Translations under genes and position numbers: made by a program
Notes under the pieces: generated by a model
Databases searched by the model: none
Told to the model about the DNA's origin: nothing
Seen by the model: only the letters and a program-made list of their open reading frames with translations
In this document: positions 5,975-9,275 of the stretch, piece by piece
Numbering within the stretch: position 1 is the first letter of the stretch
Layout of the letters: every line of letters starts with the position of its first letter
Assembly (NCBI GenBank): GCA_964650405.1
Contig: CAZYTO010000238.1
Span: forward strand, 1-9,275
Length of the DNA: 9,275 bases
Reading direction: 5' to 3'
Source: CAZYTO01 sp964650405
GTDB lineage: Bacteria > Acidobacteriota > Thermoanaerobaculia > Gp7-AA8

Positions 5975-7267
5975 ATGACTACCGTACAGATCAAGGACCT
6001 TTCGCAGCACGCTGGCGAGAAGGTCGTCGTCAATGGCTGGCTGTACAACAAGCGGACGTCGGGGAAGCTGCAGTTCCCCATCGTCCGCGACGGCAGCGGG
6101 TACCTGCAGTGCGTCGTCTTCAAGAAGGAAGTGGACGAGGCGACGTGGAAGGCGGCCGAGGACGTGACGCAGGAAGCGAGCGTCCGGGTCACCGGCACCG
6201 TGCGTGCCGAGGCCCGGGCGGCGGGCGGCGTGGAGCTGGGCGTGGAGTCGTTCGAAATCACCGGGATCTCGCCCGACTACCCGATCTCCCCCAAGGAGCA
6301 CGGCACCGACTTCCTCATGAATCACCGCCATCTCTGGCTGCGCTCGTCCAAGCAGCACGCCATCCTGCGCGTGCGCAACGAGCTGGAGAAGGCCTGCCGC
6401 GACTTCTTCTACGACCGCGACTTCGTCCTCATCGACTCGCCCATCCTCACGGCCAACGCCGCCGAGGGAACGACGACGCTGTTCGAGACCGACTACTTCG
6501 GCGAGAAGGCCTTCCTCTCCCAGTCGGGACAGCTCTATCTCGAGCCGGCCGCGGCGGCATTCGGAAAGGTCTACTGCTTCGGCCCGACCTTCCGCGCCGA
6601 GAAGTCCAAGACCCGCCGGCACCTGATGGAGTTCTGGATGCTCGAGCCGGAGGTGGCCTTCCTCGAGTTCGACGGATTGCAGAATCTGGCCGAGGAGTTC
6701 ATCGAGTACATCGTCGGCCGGGCCTATGAGCGCTGCCAGGAAGAGCTGAAGACCCTGGAGCGCGACACGACCAAGCTGGAGAACATCAAGCGTCCCTTCC
6801 CCCGCATCACCTACCGCGAGGCCATCGACGTCCTGAAGAAGAACGGCATCGAAGCCAACTTCGGTGACGACTTCGGCGGCGACGAGGAGACGATCATCGC
6901 CAATTCGTTCGACCGCCCGGTGATGATCAGCCGCTATCCCGCCGCCATCAAGGCCTTCTACATGCAGCCCGACCCGCAGGACCCCTCTCTTGCCCTCGGA
7001 CTGGATATGATCGCCCCCGAGGGCTACGGCGAGATCATCGGCGGCTCGCAGCGCATCCACGACCACGACCTGCTGCTGGCCCGCATCCAGGAGCACGGCC
7101 TGCCCCTGGACAAGTTCCAGTGGTACCTCGACGTGCGCAAGTACGGCACCTTTCCCCACAGCGGCTTCGGCATGGGCCTGGAACGCGTCGTGGCCTGGGT
7201 CACCGGCGTGCCGCACCTGCGCGAGACGATCCCGTACCCGCGGATGCTGAATCGGATTTATCCGTAG
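5975..7267 (+). CDS. asnS: asparagine--tRNA ligase
   Basis: This cytoplasmic class IIb aminoacyl-tRNA synthetase charges tRNA-Asn with asparagine (430 residues, normal length). The N-terminal OB fold (~15-100) binds the anticodon. In the catalytic core, motif 1 is around DFVLIDSPILT (149-159). Motif 2 is TFRAEKSKTRRHLMEFWMLEPE-like (205-226), with FRAE and MEFWMLEPE typical of AsnRS rather than AspRS. Motif 3 is GFGMGLERVVAWVTG (397-411) with Arg404. QSGQLYLE (183-190) is the amino-acid-site strand. The protein ends PRMLNRIYP. The start is ATG 5975: a TAA lies in frame at 5960-5962, so no upstream start exists. The ATG is preceded by CCCCCACCTTT with no SD and by a TATAAT box, suggesting a leaderless mRNA. 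Having AsnRS suggests at least partly direct Asn-tRNA charging in this organism. Confidence 0.95.
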   Translation: MTTVQIKDLSQHAGEKVVVNGWLYNKRTSGKLQFPIVRDGSGYLQCVVFKKEVDEATWKAAEDVTQEASVRVTGTVRAEARAAGGVELGVESFEITGISPDYPISPKEHGTDFLMNHRHLWLRSSKQHAILRVRNELEKACRDFFYDRDFVLIDSPILTANAAEGTTTLFETDYFGEKAFLSQSGQLYLEPAAAAFGKVYCFGPTFRAEKSKTRRHLMEFWMLEPEVAFLEFDGLQNLAEEFIEYIVGRAYERCQEELKTLERDTTKLENIKRPFPRITYREAIDVLKKNGIEANFGDDFGGDEETIIANSFDRPVMISRYPAAIKAFYMQPDPQDPSLALGLDMIAPEGYGEIIGGSQRIHDHDLLLARIQEHGLPLDKFQWYLDVRKYGTFPHSGFGMGLERVVAWVTGVPHLRETIPYPRMLNRIYP

Positions 7268-7350
7268 GGAGTGGTTAGTGGTTAGTGGTTAGAAGTAAAG
7301 TGGTTAGGGCTCTGCTACCTAACTACTAACCTCTTACCACTAACCACTCC
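7268..7350. repeat. 83-bp inverted repeat made of GTGGTTA heptamers
   Basis: Three contiguous GTGGTTA units (7271-7291) and another at 7300-7306 face complementary TAACCAC-type units on the right (7318-7350). The outer arms 7268-7285 and 7333-7350 pair at 17 of 18 positions, and the imperfect arms extend to ~34 bp. The element starts at the base after the asnS stop codon. It can fold on either strand, so it may act as a bidirectional terminator or mRNA 3' stabiliser between the convergent genes. Confidence 0.7.
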
Positions 7351-7378
7351 AAAAGCGGCGACCCCGAAAGGCCGCCGC
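7351..7378 (-). terminator. rho-independent terminator of the tyrosinase gene
   Basis: On the minus strand GCGGCGGCC-TTTCGG-GGTCGCCGC is followed by TTTT. It is a 9-bp GC stem with one mismatch and a U tail, 25 nt after the tyrosinase stop. The plus strand has only a short TCTT after the stem, so minus-strand termination is favoured. Confidence 0.75.
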
Positions 7379-7403
7379 TCTTGCCATCGCACAGCGCGAG
7401 AAG

Positions 7404-8987
7404 CTACTCCTTGTTCTTCACCCGGAGCGATACGTCATCGACGACGAGCTTCGCCTTCGCGTTGAAGTTCGGGTTCTCCGTGTCGCCTTCGCGTCCCGTG
7501 CTGGCCTCGAAGATGACATTCACGGCCTTCAATCCCGCGTCCGCGGCGGCGAGGGCCTGCAACTGGTCGGTGACGTCGAAGACGCGGTCGGCGGAGCCAT
7601 GGGCGGCATGGGCGCCCCGAATTGACACGAAGAAGCTCAGCGAGCCGGCCAGGGCGCGCTTCGAGGGGTCGTCTTTGCGCGCCAGGTAGACGTGGAACAT
7701 CGTGCCGGGATGGGCATGGAAGTGAATGCCGTGCAGCACGAGCTCCATCTTGACCGGCACCTCCGCCTGCGGCAGCAGGGCCAGGTCGTGGGCCATGCTG
7801 GCCGCCTGGGCGGCCACGGCCATCGTGGCCGTCACGCTGGGAGTATTGATGGCCACGGCCTTGGCCCGGCCGAGGGTCATCCCGGTACCGATCTTCGCCT
7901 TCATGCTCTTCAGCTTTGCGGGGGTCATGGCCGGGGCCACGGCAAGCGGCTGCGGCGCCGCTTTCGGCGTGGGGGTACCGCAATTCGTGCCTTGTTCATA
8001 CTTGTAGTCGATCAGCGAGCCGTCGAAGAGCTGCTTGACCTGCTTGGTGACCAGCGTACCGGTCTGGTCGACGAACGAGAATCTCTTGTTGTTGAAGCCC
8101 GTGCTCGTCGGGTTCCTGTGGCCGGGAATGCTCGTCCAGCAGTCCCACGTCCGGTCGATGTTGCCGTGGTGCAGCCAGAAGATGGGATCGTTCGACGAAT
8201 ACGGCACGGCCCCCATGACGGTGATGGGGCAATCCATGACGGCGCAGTGCACGTAGCCGTGCGGGCTCTGCTCGATGGTCGACTGATACCCCTGCGCGGT
8301 CGTCGAGTCGAGGAACTTCGGGATCCTGAGCGCGGCGGTGATGTTCGTGTCGGTGGTGTCGAGCCGGTTCGGCGAGGGGGCTGCCCAGCCCGGCGCGCGG
8401 CGCGGCTCGAAGAGAGGATTGGGCTGCGTGGCCCCGTTCTCGTCCACGTACGTCGGCGTGGTGAACTCGGCCGGCATGGCCAGTTGGGCGGGGTTGTCGT
8501 AGTCCCAGTACGGCAGGCGCAGGTTCGGATTGCCGGAGGAGACCTGCAGCACCTTCTCGAAGTAGAACAGGTAGAAACGGTGCCAGGCGTAGAACCACGG
8601 CGTCCCGTGCTGGCACTGCGCCCAGACGGTCCGGGCCACGGAGTCCGGCGGCGTCTGGTCGGTCACCCCGGCGAAGAAGGGAGCGTACTTCGGATCCCAG
8701 ATCCCTTCGTCTTTCAACTGCTGGATGTACGCCTCGACCGTGCCGTCGGGAGAGGTGGTGCCGAAGTAGCCGTGCATGTTGCCCCAGTACTCCCAGCTCA
8801 GCCGGTAGCTCTTCGACGTCTTCGGGTCGCCATTGTGCGACTTCATCGTGGCCACGGCCTTCCGCAGCGAAGCCACGTTTTTCGGGTCCTTGGCGAAGGT
8901 CTCCCAACTGAGTCGGGTGGCCGTCTGCGCGAGCGCGAGAACGGGCCAGATGATGGTCAAGGCAAGTGCAATCCACAAGCGTCTCAT
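7404..8987 (-). CDS. secreted tyrosinase / polyphenol oxidase with plant-type C-terminal domains
   Basis: This 527-residue type-3 copper enzyme oxidises phenols or catechols to quinones with O2 and is exported by a signal peptide (1-20, ALA|Q). CuA ligands are H72 (GNMHGYF), H127 and H136 (CQHGTPWFYAWHR). CuB ligands are H243 and H247 (PHGYVHC) and H274 (DPIFWLHHGNID). E239, four residues before H243, matches the water-keeper Glu of plant enzymes, and Gly244 follows the first CuB His. C125-x-H127 could form a Cys-His thioether. Residues ~300-331 (FSFVDQTGTLVTKQ...DYKYEQ) resemble the plant PPO DWL segment. A Pro/Ala linker (~337-356) leads to a domain (~410-525) with LVLHGIHF, FHVYLA and ALAGSLSFFVSI, resembling the plant KFDV lid. 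AAGGAGGGG lies 8 nt (core) before the ATG. No copper chaperone is adjacent. The substrate is unknown: melanin formation or phenolic breakdown are options. Confidence 0.92.
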   Translation of the reverse strand: MRRLWIALALTIIWPVLALAQTATRLSWETFAKDPKNVASLRKAVATMKSHNGDPKTSKSYRLSWEYWGNMHGYFGTTSPDGTVEAYIQQLKDEGIWDPKYAPFFAGVTDQTPPDSVARTVWAQCQHGTPWFYAWHRFYLFYFEKVLQVSSGNPNLRLPYWDYDNPAQLAMPAEFTTPTYVDENGATQPNPLFEPRRAPGWAAPSPNRLDTTDTNITAALRIPKFLDSTTAQGYQSTIEQSPHGYVHCAVMDCPITVMGAVPYSSNDPIFWLHHGNIDRTWDCWTSIPGHRNPTSTGFNNKRFSFVDQTGTLVTKQVKQLFDGSLIDYKYEQGTNCGTPTPKAAPQPLAVAPAMTPAKLKSMKAKIGTGMTLGRAKAVAINTPSVTATMAVAAQAASMAHDLALLPQAEVPVKMELVLHGIHFHAHPGTMFHVYLARKDDPSKRALAGSLSFFVSIRGAHAAHGSADRVFDVTDQLQALAAADAGLKAVNVIFEASTGREGDTENPNFNAKAKLVVDDVSLRVKNKE

Positions 8988-9002
8988 TCTGATCCCCTCC
9001 TT

Positions 9003-9017
9003 GCCTGTCTGTCAGGC
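9003..9017 (-). promoter_or_regulatory. small inverted repeat in the tyrosinase leader
   Basis: GCCTG-TCTGT-CAGGC is a perfect 5-bp inverted repeat just upstream of the strong tyrosinase SD (AAGGAGGGG, 9002-8994). It could be an operator or a leader hairpin beside the RBS. No clear promoter hexamers were found between it and position 9070. Confidence 0.3.
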
Positions 9018-9068
9018 TCATGAAAGGAGTGGCGGGAGGGAGGGAAATCCCTACCCCAGACGTTTTTC

Positions 9069-9119
9069 ACTCTGAGCGAGGGCGGTGGCCGGGTGGGAGC
9101 GAAGAGTCAAAGCGAGGCA
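9069..9119 (+). repeat. dispersed intergenic repeat, copy C
   Basis: It starts ACTCTGAGCGAGGGCGG and ends GAGTCAAAGCGAGGCA, collinear with copy A (238-288) over 51 bp without gaps. It lies 81 bp upstream of the tyrosinase ATG, between that gene and the G-rich end of the window. Confidence 0.7.
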
Positions 9120-9120
9120 C

Positions 9121-9240
9121 GGCAGGAAGGGCAAGGGCGAAGGAGGGCGGCGGCGGGAGGGTGTGTGCGTGGGCGGGGTGGGCGGGCGGACAGTGTAGGG
9201 CGCGACTGGGTCGGGCCGAACCCCCGTGGGCGGGCGGGGG
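9121..9240 (+). other. G-rich low-complexity stretch with quadruplex motif
   Basis: The plus strand is strongly G-biased. GGG-C-GGGG-T-GGG-C-GGG at 9171-9186 is a canonical four-tract G-quadruplex motif with one-base loops. Further GGG tracts at 9208-9215 and 9228-9240 could form another. No credible gene is present: a 72-residue minus-strand reading (9051-9269) is Pro/Arg-rich low complexity. Confidence 0.5.
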
Positions 9241-9275
9241 TCGCCGCGCACAACGCGACGCAATTTCACGCGGAC

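Noticed and set aside
5957..7216. A 419-codon minus-strand reading frame opposite asnS
   Set aside because: It is an antisense shadow of a conserved synthetase and no motif is visible in its translation.
7692..9023. A 443-codon plus-strand reading frame opposite the oxidase gene
   Set aside because: It is a shadow of the tyrosinase codons, with Arg/Gly/Val/His-rich low-complexity translation and no recognisable domain.
9051..9269. A 72-codon minus-strand reading frame at the right edge
   Set aside because: It is Pro/Arg-rich, spans the dispersed repeat and G-rich tract, has no SD, and looks like chance coding in GC-rich DNA.

Overview
The window is high-GC bacterial DNA with short intergenic gaps and mostly exported or membrane proteins. 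It carries a neprilysin-type (M13) peptidase tail, a LytS/LytTR two-component pair, calycin-like secreted proteins, an M20 peptidase and a secreted copper oxidase. The content and the abundant intergenic repeats suggest a Gram-negative soil or environmental lineage, such as Acidobacteriota or a relative. That placement is an inference from gene style, not from a marker gene.

Left part (1-930): the last ~75 codons of an M13 metallopeptidase, interrupted by an in-frame TAG, are followed by a dispersed repeat and a strong hairpin terminator. A small lipoprotein with a carboxypeptidase-regulatory-like fold lies on the minus strand, and its leader is a second copy of the dispersed repeat.

Middle left (931-2790, minus strand): a four-helix LytS/YehU-type sensor histidine kinase and a LytTR response regulator are joined by an abutting TGA-ATG and are evidently translationally coupled. 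They are divergent from the next cluster.

Middle (2987-5791, plus strand): a likely operon of three exported proteins. An M20-family zinc peptidase is flanked on each side by one of two homologous calycin-like (DUF1579-like) proteins. The cluster ends in a 13-bp perfect hairpin.

Right part: asnS (asparaginyl-tRNA synthetase, plus strand) starts 11 nt after a perfect TATAAT and has no Shine-Dalgarno, so its mRNA is probably leaderless or nearly so. It converges on a secreted tyrosinase/polyphenol oxidase gene (minus strand). Between them lie an 83-bp heptamer-built inverted repeat and a U-tailed terminator. The oxidase appears to have the plant-type layout: a di-copper core, a DWL-like segment and a KFDV-like C-terminal lid. 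The window ends with a third repeat copy and a G-rich, quadruplex-prone stretch.

No tRNA, rRNA, CRISPR array or transposase was seen. The most interesting items are the plant-type polyphenol oxidase, the calycin/M20/calycin cassette next to a two-component system, the leaderless asnS, and the two families of intergenic repeats.
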